In this document: positions 29,488 through 39,553 of the stretch, piece after piece | How the letters are laid out: each line of letters opens with the position of its first letter | Position numbering within the stretch: position 1 is the stretch's first letter | Assembly (NCBI GenBank): GCA_007182875.1 | Contig: AP019514.1 | Coordinates: 744,001-808,000, forward strand | Length of the DNA stretch: 64,000 bases | Reading direction: 5' to 3' | Origin: Vreelandella sulfidaeris | GTDB lineage: Bacteria; Pseudomonadota; Gammaproteobacteria; Pseudomonadales; Halomonadaceae | Translations under genes and position numbers: made by a program | The notes under the pieces: generated by a model | Databases searched by the model: none | The model's input: only the letters and a program-made list of their open reading frames with translations | What the model was told of the DNA's origin: nothing

Positions 29488-30066
29488 ATGAAGATTTTAT
29501 TGATTAACGGTGGCAAGGCGTTTGCGCACTCTGGCGGCGAGCTCAATAATGCGCTGCATAGCGTAGCCCTGGATACCTTGAGCGAGATGGGGTACGAAGT
29601 ACGCGAGACAGTGATTGATCAGGGGTATGACCTTGAAACTGAGGTCCAAAACTTCCTATGGGCAGACACCATTGTGTATCAGATGCCTGGCTGGTGGATG
29701 GGCGCACCTTGGATCGTCAAGCGCTATATTGATGAGGTGTTTACAGAAGGCCATGGTTCGCTTTACGCCAGTGATGGCCGCAGCCGCCAAGATCCGACCA
29801 AGCAGTACGGCAGCGGTGGCTTGCTTCAGGGCCGCCGCTACATGCTCTCGTTGACCTGGAACGCCCCTTTGGAAGCGTTCGAGGAGCCGGATAACTTCTT
29901 TGAAGGGCGCGGTGTGGATGGCGTTTACTTCCCGTTCCATAAGTCTCAGGAATTTATCGGCCTAGAGGCACTACCCACCTTTATCGCCAACGATGTGATG
30001 AAAGTGCCGCAAGTAGATCGCAACAAAGTCGATTACCGTGATCACCTGCGCCGCGTCCTAGGCTAA
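29488..30066 (+). CDS. mdaB: NAD(P)H-dependent quinone reductase MdaB
   Basis: Intact 192-residue flavodoxin-fold enzyme reducing quinones by two electrons. ATG 29488. It follows E. coli MdaB closely: LLINGGKAFAHSGGELNNAL (FMN/FAD phosphate region), AEVQNFLWAD-like TEVQNFLWADTIVYQMPGWW, MGAPWIVKRYIDEVFTEGHG, YASDGRSRQDPTKQYGSGGL, LSLTWNAPLEAFEEPDNFF, GVDGVYFPFHKSQEF and LPTFIANDVMK. Function: protects against quinone redox cycling. Probably regulated by the divergent LysR. Confidence 0.95.
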   Translation: MKILLINGGKAFAHSGGELNNALHSVALDTLSEMGYEVRETVIDQGYDLETEVQNFLWADTIVYQMPGWWMGAPWIVKRYIDEVFTEGHGSLYASDGRSRQDPTKQYGSGGLLQGRRYMLSLTWNAPLEAFEEPDNFFEGRGVDGVYFPFHKSQEFIGLEALPTFIANDVMKVPQVDRNKVDYRDHLRRVLG

Positions 30067-30086
30067 GCTTCGCACGCCATATACAC

Positions 30087-30707
30087 CTAAGCACGACTAA
30101 ACCGATAGCGTAGTTTAGGCAGCGCGCGGGCTACTGGGGGTAGGCGGGTCGCCATGATGAGCGCAGCAATCGCCGCGTACATCGCCCACTCTTGCATGTC
30201 GGCGCGCACTACCCAAAAAAAGTGCAGTAGAACCAGGCCCAAAATGGCGTATGAAAATTTATGCAGCGGCTTCCAGCGTTTGCCGAGGCGCTTCATCGCC
30301 CAGCGGTTGGAGGTAGCTCCTAGCGCGGCAAGGCCGATCAACGCGATCATGCCGACTACAATATAGGGCCGTTTTACCAGTTCACTACCCAGCAGCGCCC
30401 AGTTGAGTCCGAGGATAAACAGCGCGTAGCTGAGCATATGCAGGGTCGCGTAGGCGAGCGTCCATAGACCCAACTGTCGACGGATTAACGCAAAGCCTTT
30501 CCAGCGGGTGAGCTTGGTAAGCGGCGTAAGGCTAAGGGTAAACAGCAGCAACCAAAGCGCGCCAATGCCGATGTTCAGCAGTAGGTAACGCCCCGGTTCG
30601 GGGCCTGCAGCGTTATTCGCCACCTGCCAGCCCCAGAATACCAGCGGCGCTAGCGCCGCTAAAAAAACACTCACGCGCCAGAGTAGCCATGTGCGCTGTG
30701 TTGCCAT
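30087..30707 (-). CDS. msrQ: MsrQ, heme-binding membrane partner of MsrP
   Basis: Intact 206-residue six-helix protein passing electrons from the quinone pool to MsrP for repair of oxidised methionine in the periplasm. Motifs are NIGIGALWLLLFTLSLTPLT, RRQLGLWTLAYATLHMLSYA (heme histidine), KRPYIVVGMIALIGLAALGA, RWKPLHKFSYAILGLVLLHF (heme histidines). Its ATG overlaps the msrP stop (TAATG), so translation is coupled. Confidence 0.95.
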   Translation of the reverse strand: MATQRTWLLWRVSVFLAALAPLVFWGWQVANNAAGPEPGRYLLLNIGIGALWLLLFTLSLTPLTKLTRWKGFALIRRQLGLWTLAYATLHMLSYALFILGLNWALLGSELVKRPYIVVGMIALIGLAALGATSNRWAMKRLGKRWKPLHKFSYAILGLVLLHFFWVVRADMQEWAMYAAIAALIMATRLPPVARALPKLRYRFSRA

Positions 30708-31721
30708 TAGTAGTTAGCTCTCAAATCTAACCCCGCATACATGTCGGCGACTTCATCGGCATAGCCGTTAAACATCAGGGTATCAATGGTATTCGGACTG
30801 AACAGGCTGTTGGGCAACCGGCGTTCGGTGGCTTGGCTCCAGCGGGGTGATCCACCTCTGGGTTCACGTTAGCGTAGAAGCCGTACTCATCAGGGGCGAT
30901 TTGCTGCCAGGAATTGACCGGCTGCTCTTCCACCAGCGATATACGCACAATCGACTTAATGCTCTTGAAGCCGTATTTCCAAGGCACTACTAACCGCAAG
31001 GGCGCACCGTTTTGGTTGGGCAACTCGCGGCCATACATTCCCATGGCCAGTAGCGTTAGCGGGTTCATGGCTTCGTCCAGGCGCAGGCCTTCCACGTAGG
31101 GCCAGTCGATCAGTGCAAACGATGAGCGCTGCCCTGGCATCTGCTCTGGGTCGACCAAGGTTTCAAAACGAACGTATTTAGCTTTGCTGGTGGGGTCGGC
31201 GCGCTTGATGACCTCTGCAAGGGGAATGCCTAGCCAGGGAATCACCATCGACCAGGCCTCAACACAGCGTAGGCGGTAAATGCGCTCTTCAAACTGTGCT
31301 GGTTTGGCGAAGTCCTCTAGCGCAAAGCGCCCACCGTTATTGACTTCACCATCAACTACCACGCTCCAGGGCTGGGTTTCCAGGCTTCCTGCATGGCGGG
31401 CGGGGTCGGTTTTGCCAGAGCCAAACTCGTAGAAGTTGTTATAACCGCTGGCGTCCTCAAAGGGGGCGATTTTGTCTTTTCGGGGTTGCTAGGGGTGACG
31501 GCTTCCCACTGGGTCTTGCTGATTTTCTCCTTTAGCCACGCTGGCGCATTGCCATCAGGGACGTCCGAGTAGTCAGCATTCGCTTGGGCGTGGCCGGAAA
31601 GAGCCAGCCCGGCGCCTAAGCCTGCCATACCCCCCATGAAACGACGACGGGAGAGGTAGATAGATTCCGGCGTGACATCTGACTCATGTAAGTCACTCGG
31701 TTTGGCAATCTTTATGAGCAT
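30707..31721 (-). CDS. msrP: MsrP, periplasmic methionine sulfoxide reductase catalytic subunit (frameshifted)
   Basis: Molybdopterin enzyme repairing methionine sulfoxide in envelope proteins. ATG 31721 with AGGAGG upstream; Tat signal [20 protein letters not shown]. Frame changes near 31480 and 31370 separate [13 protein letters not shown] from [20 protein letters not shown] and [15 protein letters not shown]. The Mo-ligating cysteine lies in [20 protein letters not shown]. Then [34 protein letters not shown] and [20 protein letters not shown] follow. A last break near 30850 leads to [16 protein letters not shown] at the stop 30707-30709. Confidence 0.93.
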
Positions 31722-31967
31722 GAGGTGCCTCCTGCTGGGTTAGGCCGGGCGGGCTATAACACCGTTTTTAATGAGAGTTATTTCGATGCTGGAATAAATA
31801 AAAGTTCTACACAACTTGTAAGAAATGGTATCAAAAAGAAGAAGCGATAAATCTATTTTGCTTGCCGCTGAGGCCTGCCTTACGAATGATAGGAGTGGCT
31901 GGCTTAATCCCTCTACTATAGACACGTTTTTAGGCCGAATGTCTCTCCTCTATCGACAAGGAACCCC

Positions 31968-32945
31968 ATGGCTTCTACACGCCGTGAACTGATGGCATTG
32001 ATTGAACGCAACGTCATACCGCCTGAACAGGTGTCGCGAGCCGTCAAGGTTGCCGGACTGCAACCTTCACCACGTGAATGGGCCGTATTTGTCGATCGGC
32101 TTTTACTATGGCTGGGAGGTTTGGCGCTAGCTTTCGCGGTACTGTTTTTGTGGCCTATAACTGGGCTGAGATGGGCCGCTGGTTACGCTTTGGCGTGGTT
32201 CAGGGCGCGCTAGTATTAGTGGTAGGGGTTGCCGTGTGGGCTAACACCAGCCGAGTGGATGCCAAGGTCGCACTAACGGCCGCATCGCTGTTGGTGGGCG
32301 TTTTGCTGGCGTTGTTTGGCCAAACGTACCAAACCGGAGCCGATCCGTGGCAGCTGTTTTTCATCTGGGCCCTGTTGATCCTGCCCTGGGTGTATATCGT
32401 TCGTTTTGAGCTGCTTTGGTTATTGTGGCTTGGACTACTTAACGCGGCGTTAGGGCTTTATTTTCACACTTGGGGCGGGGTGATGAATGTTTGGTTTGCG
32501 AGCAGCGAGGCTGTTTTCGGGTGGTTATTTATGCTCAATACCATCGCTCTTGCCGTGTGGGAATGGGGAGGGAAGCGTCGAAATTGGCACGTAAGCCCTT
32601 GGTCCCTCCGCATCGTGGCGTTGGGAAGCGGCGTTTCTATCACGCTATTAATGATGACCTATGTCGTCGATACCACGCCGTCTATTGCATCAGTGCTGGT
32701 GGTATATCCCCTATGGTTGATAGCACTGTATGGCGTTTATCGACGCTGGCGTTCTGATGTACTACTGATAGCGGGCGGCTGTGTGTCGGCGATCAGCGTT
32801 GTGACGCTACTGCTGGCCAGGCTCTTGCTATGGGAAGGCGCTTGGCAGGAGGGGGAGTTTAATGATGATCGCTATTGCGGTATTGGCGATGGGCGCCGGG
32901 GCCGTCGTGTGGCTGAAGCGACTACACCAAGAGGCTTCCCAATGA
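31968..32945 (+). CDS. DUF2157 membrane protein (two frameshifts)
   Basis: Multi-helix inner-membrane protein, first gene of a three-gene operon. ATG 31968 after AAGGA encodes a short soluble N-terminus typical of DUF2157: LMALIERNVIPPEQVSRAVK, followed by DRLLLWLGGLALAFAVLFL. A frame change near 32145 continues AYNWAEMGRWLRFGVVQGAL and ALFGQTYQTGADPWQLFFIW, the family signature. Near 32865 a second change is needed to reach AIAVLAMGAGAVVWLKRLHQ and the stop at 32943-32945, which overlaps the next start (ATGA). Without that correction it runs into the DUF4401 protein. Function unknown. Confidence 0.8.
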
Positions 32946-34034
32946 CGCGCGATGCCGATGATTTAAAAGCTCGACTGAGCCAAGCGGGCATTATTATAAA
33001 CGAGCCGACCACCCCTGTACCGTTGGGAACGCCTTGGTTTGTGCGCTTGCTGCAGGCGTTTTCCGGCTGGCTGGCAGCGCTGTTTCTGCTTGGTTTTATC
33101 GCAATGGGCATGGTGTTTTTAGTGGAAAGCCCAGTGGCGTCTCTGACCATAGGGCTTGTTATGATCAGCGCCGCTTTTGGGCTATTTCGCAAGGCACAAA
33201 GTGATCTACTCGAACATTTGGGTTTGGCGATTAGCTTCGCCGGGCAACTACTGATCGCCTGGGCATTGGCTGCGTTTTGGGAGGCTTTCGCTTACCCATT
33301 TTGGTCGTTGCTGGGATGGTCGCTGTTTGGTTTACAGTGCGCACTGGCACTGGTAATGCCGAGTCAGGCACATCGTAGCTTTTCTGCCTTTGCTGCATGC
33401 GTGGCGCTATATATGGCGTTGGTAGCGAACGCTATGGGGCCGGTCGCCAGTGGCATGGCGCTGCTGGCACTTACCGCACTTTGGTCCAATGAGTTTCGCT
33501 GGCCAACGCGCATAAACCACGTGCAGGCGTGGGGTTACGGCTTTTGGTGGGCATGCTGGCCATTCAGGGATTAGCCCATACCGGCCAATCGCTGTTATTT
33601 GTTGATGGCATGGCAGGCAGCGCTTGGAGGGAATTACTGCCGTGGTTAAGCGTTGCGTTAATAGCGCTCGCTCTGCTGCTGGTTTTCATAGGGTTTTCCA
33701 GAACCCTATTTCATTCAAGGGGCGCTGGGCGGCATACGCTTGCGCGATCGTATTGCTTATTGTGTCATTTCATCTACCGAGTGTCGGGCAGGGCGTGGTG
33801 GTGATGTTATTAGGCTTTACCATTGGTCATCGTGTATTGGTTAGCGCCGGTGTATTGTCGCTGCTGCTGGGTATTGGCAGCTGTTACTACTGGCTGGATG
33901 CCACGCTGCTGATGAAGTCACTCACGCTACTGGTAATAGGAGGACTGCTCTTGTTACTGCGTTGGGCGTTACGCCAGTGGCTAAATACAAAGATGGCCAC
34001 GCAAGGCGACAGGAGCTTAGACCGTGATGCTTAG
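32942..34034 (+). CDS. DUF4401 membrane protein (two frameshifts)
   Basis: Second gene of the operon, ATG 32942 overlapping the DUF2157 stop. A soluble start (MTRDADDLKARLSQAGIIIN) precedes about ten hydrophobic segments, e.g. FSGWLAALFLLGFIAMGMVF, HLGLAISFAGQLLIAWALAA and WSLLGWSLFGLQCALALVMP. Breaks near 33540 and 33725 separate it into three pieces; the last contains RVLVSAGVLSLLLGIGSCYY, LDATLLMKSLTLLVIGGLL and ends GDRSLDRDA. Always found next to DUF2157 and GDYXXLXY genes; role unknown. Confidence 0.8.
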
Positions 34035-34563
34035 TGCCATGATGCGTAGTGCTAAGTGGAGCCGGGTCGTTATCGTTGCGACCATGTTGTTGATCTTAGC
34101 GGTGGTGAACGGAGCGATTTGGCAGAAAGAGCGTCAACTATCGGAGGGAGAGGTCGTCTACCTAGAGCTGGCGCCGGTCGACCCGCGCTCGTTAATGCAG
34201 GGCGACTACATGGCGCTCAATTTTGCACTGAGTAACGATATTCAGCGTGCGCTTCAAAGCCGCCATGACGGCGACACCCTCAAGACACGTGATGGCCACG
34301 CCGTTGTGCGCTTGGACGAACAAGGCATTGGCCATTTTCAGCGCTTGGCAGATGGCCAGAGCACACTGGAGAATGACGAACGACGGCTGCAATATCGGCT
34401 GCGCGACGGCCAGGTGCGTTTTGCCACCAATGCGTTCTTCTTCCAGGAAGGCCACGCTGAGCGCTATGAGGCTGCCCGCTACGGCCAGTTTCGTATCAAC
34501 GATAATGGTGAACCTTTGCTGGTTTCTCTTCACGATGAAACCCTTGAAAACCTAAGCCCTTAA
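34024..34563 (+). CDS. GDYXXLXY-domain protein
   Basis: Intact membrane-anchored protein of about 179 residues; GTG 34024 or ATG 34027, overlapping the DUF4401 stop. One N-terminal helix (VVIVATMLLILAVVNGAIW) anchors a periplasmic domain with the naming motif MQGDYMALNFAL. Further conserved parts are VVYLELAPVDPRSL, VRFATNAFFFQEGHAERYEA and YGQFRINDNGEPLLVSL. Last gene of the DUF2157-DUF4401 operon, which ends at a hairpin (34580-34630). Confidence 0.9.
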   Translation: MMLSAMMRSAKWSRVVIVATMLLILAVVNGAIWQKERQLSEGEVVYLELAPVDPRSLMQGDYMALNFALSNDIQRALQSRHDGDTLKTRDGHAVVRLDEQGIGHFQRLADGQSTLENDERRLQYRLRDGQVRFATNAFFFQEGHAERYEAARYGQFRINDNGEPLLVSLHDETLENLSP

Positions 34564-34579
34564 GGCCTTTTAACCCCAT

Positions 34580-34630
34580 CAAAGATGGGCGGGCGCTCCC
34601 GCTTACGTCGTTGGGGAGTGCCCGTCTTTG
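34580..34630. terminator. terminator between convergent operon and TTC38-like gene
   Basis: Long imperfect hairpin: outer CAAAGA/TCTTTG and inner GGGCGCTCCC/GGGAGTGCCC. It lies between two convergent genes and can serve both. Confidence 0.65.
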
Positions 34631-34663
34631 TGTTTTAGGCGTCTGTTGCTACGGCGGGGCCCT

Positions 34664-36084
34664 TTATATTGGGCCCATGCTTCTCGCGTATGACCGAGGC
34701 CTGGGCGGTAGAGAGCGAGGCGCCACTAGTTGTACACCTTTACAGACAATCTGACGCTCGACTTTGATCGGAGCAGTGGCCCGGCGCAGAAAGCCCTGGT
34801 TGATAGGGCTGTGCGGCTTGAGCGCCAGGCGTTCGTTGGCCATCCCTTCAGCAAGCTCGTGATTCCCGCCACGCAAGGCGGCTTCGGTCAGCGTCCAGTC
34901 GATAATGTCGCGCTGGGCGTGACTACCGCCGAAAGCATTGGCGATAAAGCGCAACGGGTACAGACGTTCGGTCGCGGTGGCGTAGTTGCCTCGCCAGAAG
35001 GCGACAAACCCCTCAGCTAACGGCAGGCCGATGTGGCGAGCCCAGTTCGCTGCCTCGGAGCTTCGGTCGGTATTGCGGAGCGTTGCCAGTAGTGATTCCA
35101 CGCGGTCGTCGCGCCCGGCGCCCAGATAGGCCATGACAGCATGCCAGTCGTTGAAGGGGTAAAGCGTGCCGTTTGCGTGCTGGTCCCAGGCGACCGCCAG
35201 TTCCTGCCATCGCTCTCCTACGTCCTGACCGGTAAGGGTCAGCCGCCATAGCAACGCCGAGGCATCAATCATATCCAACACGACATTGCTGCGCGCCTGA
35301 CGAATGGGGCCGTCATAGAGAGCTAACACTTCTTTTGAGTGGCCGAGATCAAGGTGGCAAAGGGCGAGATGCCACCAGTTGTGTACTTTGAATAGGTTGT
35401 CATCACCAGACCAGTAAGGCTCGCGGGTGCTCATCCAGCTAATGCCGTCCTGGGCACGGCCCTGCATTTCCATGACATGGGCCACGGCGTGATGCGCCCA
35501 GCAGTCGAGCGGCTGGGTGTCTAACGCTTGTCGGCCAACCTGCTCGGCACGGGCGTAGTCGCCGGTTTCCTCCAGCCCAAAGGCATACATGCCCATTGCA
35601 ATCGAATGCCCTGGAATGTCCGGCGACCATCGCGGTAGCACACGCGAGAAACGGTCGCGTAGATTGCGAGCATTCGCACGATAAAAGTCGATTAGGTGAC
35701 CCGCCTGCAGAGCCAGCAGGTCGTGTGGAAGCGTAGGTTATGATGATCCAGAGTGAGCCCTGCAGCGGTCCACTCGCTGGCAAGCAGCTGCGTGAGGGCG
35801 ACCGCATGAGAGGTTTCGCGGTCATTCAAGCGTGATTGTTTAATGACGACTAAATCGGTTTTGGCGGCGTCTGCAGCAGCGGGCTCTGCGGCTAGAGCAA
35901 ATAGATAGGCCCGGGCAATGCGTGCCATGGTGAAATCGGGGGCTATTTCGATGGCTTGATTGAGCGGGGTAACAGGGTCGCCGCGATAGATATTGAAGGC
36001 ATCGATGGCGCGGTGGTAAAGCTCCCTTGTTTCGGTGGTGGCGCCGGGTAGGGTGTTTCCTTGGCGGTCAGTTAGCATCAGCAT
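34664..36084 (-). CDS. TTC38-like tetratricopeptide-repeat protein (frameshifted)
   Basis: Soluble helical-repeat protein of about 465 residues resembling the TTC38 family, bacterial members of which are hypothetical. ATG 36084. N-terminal block YHRAIDAFNIYRGDPVTPLN, EIAPDFTMARIARAYLFALA. A frame change near 35710 leads to LQAGHLIDFYRANARNLRDR, WSPDIPGHSIAMGMYAFGLE, TGDYARAEQVGRQAL, AHHAVAHVMEMQGRAQDGIS, HNWWHLALCHLDLGHSKEVL. The conserved His pairs (HHAVAHV, HNWWHLA) are notable. The last about 30 residues, rich in arginine, are unlike the rest and may be out of frame. Divergent from an AraC regulator, 135 bp apart. Confidence 0.78.
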
Positions 36085-36219
36085 GGCTCCATTTTTGATT
36101 GTCGTTATTGGCGGCGGCCTCCGCTCACCAGTCTGCTAGACTACGTTGAGGCACTGAAAACCATAATAGCCGAGGCGCCGGTGTTGTTGTCCGATCCGCC
36201 GTGATAGAGACACAAACCC

Positions 36220-37193
36220 ATGGATGCTGCACTTGATGTGCTGCGCATGATCCGCTTTACCGGTGGCATCTTTCTCGATGCCGAGTTCTCTGCGCCCTGG
36301 TGTGTGGTGGCGCAGGTCACTCCAGAGGATTGTCGCCCGTTCACCCCCGTGCCTGAAGGCATCCTGGCCTATCACTACGTGAGTGCCGGGCGGCTGTTGC
36401 TGCAGGTAGGCCAAGGGCTACCTGTCGCCGTACCCGCTGGGCATATCGTACTGCTGCCGCGTAACGACTCCCACCTTCTTGGTAGTGAGTTGACCGACCA
36501 TCCCGTCAGCGTCGACCAACTACTTCAGCCCATGAGCGAAGGCGGATTGGCCCGGATTGTCCATGGTGGCGGCGGTGAAACGACGCGCTTGCTGTGTGGT
36601 TTTTTGTACAGTGAGACGCCCTGCGTTGCATTGATTGGTGTGCTGCCCAGCGTCATGACCTTCGATGTGGCCGAGGGGGCGGCCAGAGCGTGGATCGAAA
36701 GCTCTTTCCGTTTTGCCGCCGCGGAACTGGCTGCTGGCACAGTTCGTTCGCCAGCGCTTCTCGCCAGGCTTGCCGAGCTGCTTTTATCGAGGCGGCGCAG
36801 CTTTACCTCTCTCGTTTGCCGCCTGAGCAGCGTGCCTGGGTGGGTGGATTGCGCGATCCCTTTGTCAGCCGAGGGCTGGCCCAGTTGCATGACTGCCCCG
36901 AACGTCATTGGACAACGCAATTGTTGGCTCGCCAAGTTGGGTTATCGCGCTCTGCCTTTGCCGAGCGCTTCACTGAGCTGGTGGGCATGCCACCGATGCG
37001 CTATCTAGCCAAGCTGCGTATGCAAGCCGCTGCCCGTCGCCTGCGTGAGTCGCTTATCCCCATCGCGCGTATCGCGTTGGAAGCGGGCTACGAGTCGGAA
37101 GCTTCCTTTAGCAAAGCGTTCAAGCGCGCATTTGGAACACCGCCCGCAGCTTGGCGACGGGAACAGCGGGTTCTGCACGAAGCCGATAGCTGA
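36220..37193 (+). CDS. AraC-family regulator with cupin_6 domain (frameshifted)
   Basis: Regulator of about 325 residues; ATG 36220. The N-terminal cupin part shows EFSAPWCVVAQV, AYHYVSAGRLLLQVGQGLPV, AGHIVLLPRNDSHLLGS and TTRLLCGFLYSETP. After ESSFRFAAAELAAG the frame changes near 36735 and again by 36790, continuing AAQLYLSRLPPEQRAWVGGL, DPFVSRGLAQLHDCPERHWT and the two helix-turn-helix motifs QLLARQVGLSRSAFAERFTE and IARIALEAGYESEASFSKAF. Typical of RCS-type AraC regulators of oxidoreductases. Divergent from the TTC38-like gene, its probable target. Confidence 0.87.
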
Positions 37194-37428
37194 ACTGTAT
37201 GCTCCGACCTTAGTACAACGTTAGCAACCAAACCTAATGAGCTACGTGATGAGCTAATTGCCTGTTAGGAACATGGCTGTCGCTACACTTCGCCTTGCAC
37301 CGTTAAGAAAGGTAGGCTGTAATTTGTCCTCTTAACTGACAAGGATGGCCTGTTTTAACCGGCAGGCTGGCTAAGTTAACGGCTTTTCGTTGGTAGGAAA
37401 GTGGCCCATCTCAACTAATAAGGTATGT

Positions 37429-39151
37429 ATGAAAGCAATCAGCTCGTGGCTCGCATGGGGTTTGTTAGTACTGGCGCTGACAGTTTCCAGCCTATGCGTG
37501 GCGCAAACTCAAGGAGGAGAGAGCGAGAACCATCGATGGTTTACCGTCGATGCGTTAAACGAGGGGCTGGGTGAGCCGCCTGAAGAAGCGAATCGGGTGA
37601 CACCGCGTGAGTCAATCAGAAGTTTCCTGGAACTGACGGATCAGGAAGAGTATGAAGCCGCTGCCCATATGCTCAATCTCTCTGACCTTTCAGAAGGGGA
37701 ACAGCGAGAACAGGGGCGTGAGCTGGCCCGGAAGTTAGCCGAGATTTTTCAGCGCGGTGAATGGCTGAGTATTTCTGACCTGCCAGGTAGGGGAGGACGC
37801 TGTTATTGAAGACTCGGCGGGCCAAAATCCCCGCGTCGGCGAGCCCCGCCGCAATATCGAGGTGTCTTCCTTAAAAGCGGACGGGGAAACCTACGATATT
37901 CGACTGGGCCGATACCGGGTGGGTGATCAGGAGCCGGTCTGGCTGATCATGCCCGTCAGCGTGTCGTATATCCCGGTGCTGTATGAGCAGTACGGTCCAT
38001 CAATGTTGGAAAGTTATATCCCTGAACGCTTCCAATCATCGTTTGGCCTCCTGAGAATTTGGGAGTGGATAGCCATTCCGGTCTTTTGCTGTTCGTAGGT
38101 ATGGTCGGTTGGGGCGTTCATCGCCTAATCGGGTTGATGTCGAAATGGCTGCCTGCGGGAGTATCGACCATTTTGCCAGTCAAATCGGCTTGCCTGCGGC
38201 GCTAATTACGATGTCGTTGATCACCCAGATGCTGCTGGATTATGTAGTGTCGTTTTCAGCAGTCGCTACAACAACATTTCGGGTTTTATTAATCAGTATC
38301 TTGGCCTGGGGGCCGGTACGATCGCACTGCGCCTGGTGGATATCATCATGCTGCGGATGACGCGCCGATTAGTGGGCGAAATCGATGATACGAAACCACG
38401 CGACGAGCGTCGGCTACTAACCTCACTCTATGCGCTGCGCCGGGTCATTATTCTGATTACAGTGACCGGCGTCTCTATTTACATACTGGGTCAGATTCAG
38501 CTCTTTGAATCCCTTGGCCTTTCTATTCTGGCATCTGCCAGCGTGTTGGCGGTGCTGGTAGGTGTCGCAGGTCAAGCGGTGCTAGGGAATATCCTGGCGT
38601 CGTTCCAACTGTCGTTTGCCAAGCCTATTCGTATTGGCGATCTGGTGATTTTGAAGGCCAGTGGTGCTACGTAGAAGGCATTTTTATACCTTCATTCGTT
38701 TACGGTCTTGGGACGAGCGCCGTGTGATTGTGCCCGTTACCTACTTTACGTCGAAGCCTTTCGAGAACCTATCCGTCAAGAGCACCAAGATGTATCGGTT
38801 TTGGAGCTCACCCTCCATTTAAGCGCTGATATTGGTCTCGTTAGGGATAAATTTATCGAATTTGCTAAAGAAGAAAGTAACGTTATCGAGCACCACAAGC
38901 TGCTGTGCTACGTGACCGGCCAAACCGGTACGGCGCAGACCGTCTCTTGTTACCTGATGACCTCAGACCCATTGTCCGGCTGGGCAGCAGAAATGAACGT
39001 CCGCGAGAAGCTAATGACTTTTATTCGTGATAACTACCCAGAATGGTGGCCCAGGGAGATCGTGGTGATTAGCCATCACGATATCGCCCGCGGCGAGCAG
39101 GCTAAGCGCCCGGAGGAAGGGGATAGTATTGAGGTGAAACCATCAGAGTAG
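37429..39151 (+). CDS. MscS-family mechanosensitive channel with periplasmic N-terminal domain (several frameshifts)
   Basis: Osmotic-release channel of about 570 residues. ATG 37429 starts a signal (WGLLVLALTVSSLCVAQ). A periplasmic domain follows with RVTPRESIRSFLELTDQEEY and DVSGQ-like EDSAGQNPRVGEPRRN, LGRYRVGDQEPVWLIMPVS. Helices continue in other frames (LLFVGMVGWGVHRLIGLMSK; LPAALITMSLITQMLLDYVV; YALRRVIILITVTGVSIYIL). The pore-lining helix is LAVLVGVAGQAVLGNILASF, then QLSFAKPIRIGDLV, and the cytoplasmic domain with ERRVIVPVTYFTSKPFENLS. Breaks near 37790, 38090, 38300 and 38665. Its layout resembles YbdG/YnaI-type large MscS proteins. A 235-bp region upstream (37194-37428) shows no gene. 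Confidence 0.87.
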
Positions 39152-39183
39152 CTGGCCGTCAAGCAGCACTGCTTTCTCGTGTA

Positions 39184-39217
39184 TAGCAATTTGCTATTTA
39201 TCGCATTTTGCTATAAT
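39184..39217 (+). promoter_or_regulatory. higBA promoter with overlapping operator
   Basis: A perfect inverted repeat TAGCAA-T-TTGCTA at 39184-39196 is followed by TTTTGCTATAAT; TATAAT at 39212-39217 is a consensus -10. TTGCTA at 39191-39196 can act as -35 with 15-bp spacing, and a second TTGCTA half-site (39208-39213) overlaps the -10. This is the usual autorepression layout for a HigA-type antitoxin. Confidence 0.65.
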
Positions 39218-39244
39218 ATGGTTATGTAAATGAGGGTTTGGCTA

Positions 39245-39553
39245 GTGCATGTCATCACACAGAAGCGTATTTGGGAAGCTATAGAAGCAAACCCGAATAC
39301 TGCCACTGCCCTAGAAGCATGGTATCGGCTGATGAAGTCTAATGACCCAAAAGATTTCAATGCCATGAAAGCGCTATTCCCAGCCACTGATAAAGTGGGA
39401 AACTTTCACGTTTTTGACATAGGTGGCAACAAGCTGAGGTTAATCGCTGTTGTTCATTATCAGAGTAAAAAAGTATTTATCCGCCATATCCTTGATCACA
39501 AAGAGTATGACAAGGGTAAGTGGAAAAGGAGTGACTATGCACGCTCTCGTTGA
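39245..39553 (+). CDS. higB: HigB-type toxin (HigB_toxin/RelE-like mRNA interferase)
   Basis: Intact 102-residue toxin of the class that cleaves ribosome-bound mRNA. I prefer GTG 39245 (MHVITQKRIWEAIEANP), which matches the family N-terminus and has AGGG 8 nt upstream, over ATG 39230. Family motifs are ALEAWYRLMKSNDPKDFNAM, FHVFDIGGNKLRLIAVVHY and KKVFIRHILDHKEYDKGKW with the C-terminal basic/histidine residues. The stop overlaps the antitoxin start by 17 bp. Toxin-first order is characteristic of higBA. Confidence 0.93.
   Translation: MHVITQKRIWEAIEANPNTATALEAWYRLMKSNDPKDFNAMKALFPATDKVGNFHVFDIGGNKLRLIAVVHYQSKKVFIRHILDHKEYDKGKWKRSDYARSR

Noticed and set aside
31740..31925. Minus-strand 61-codon frame upstream of msrP
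   Set aside because: No ribosome site and no domain; it lies in the AT-rich promoter region shared by msrP and the DUF2157 operon.
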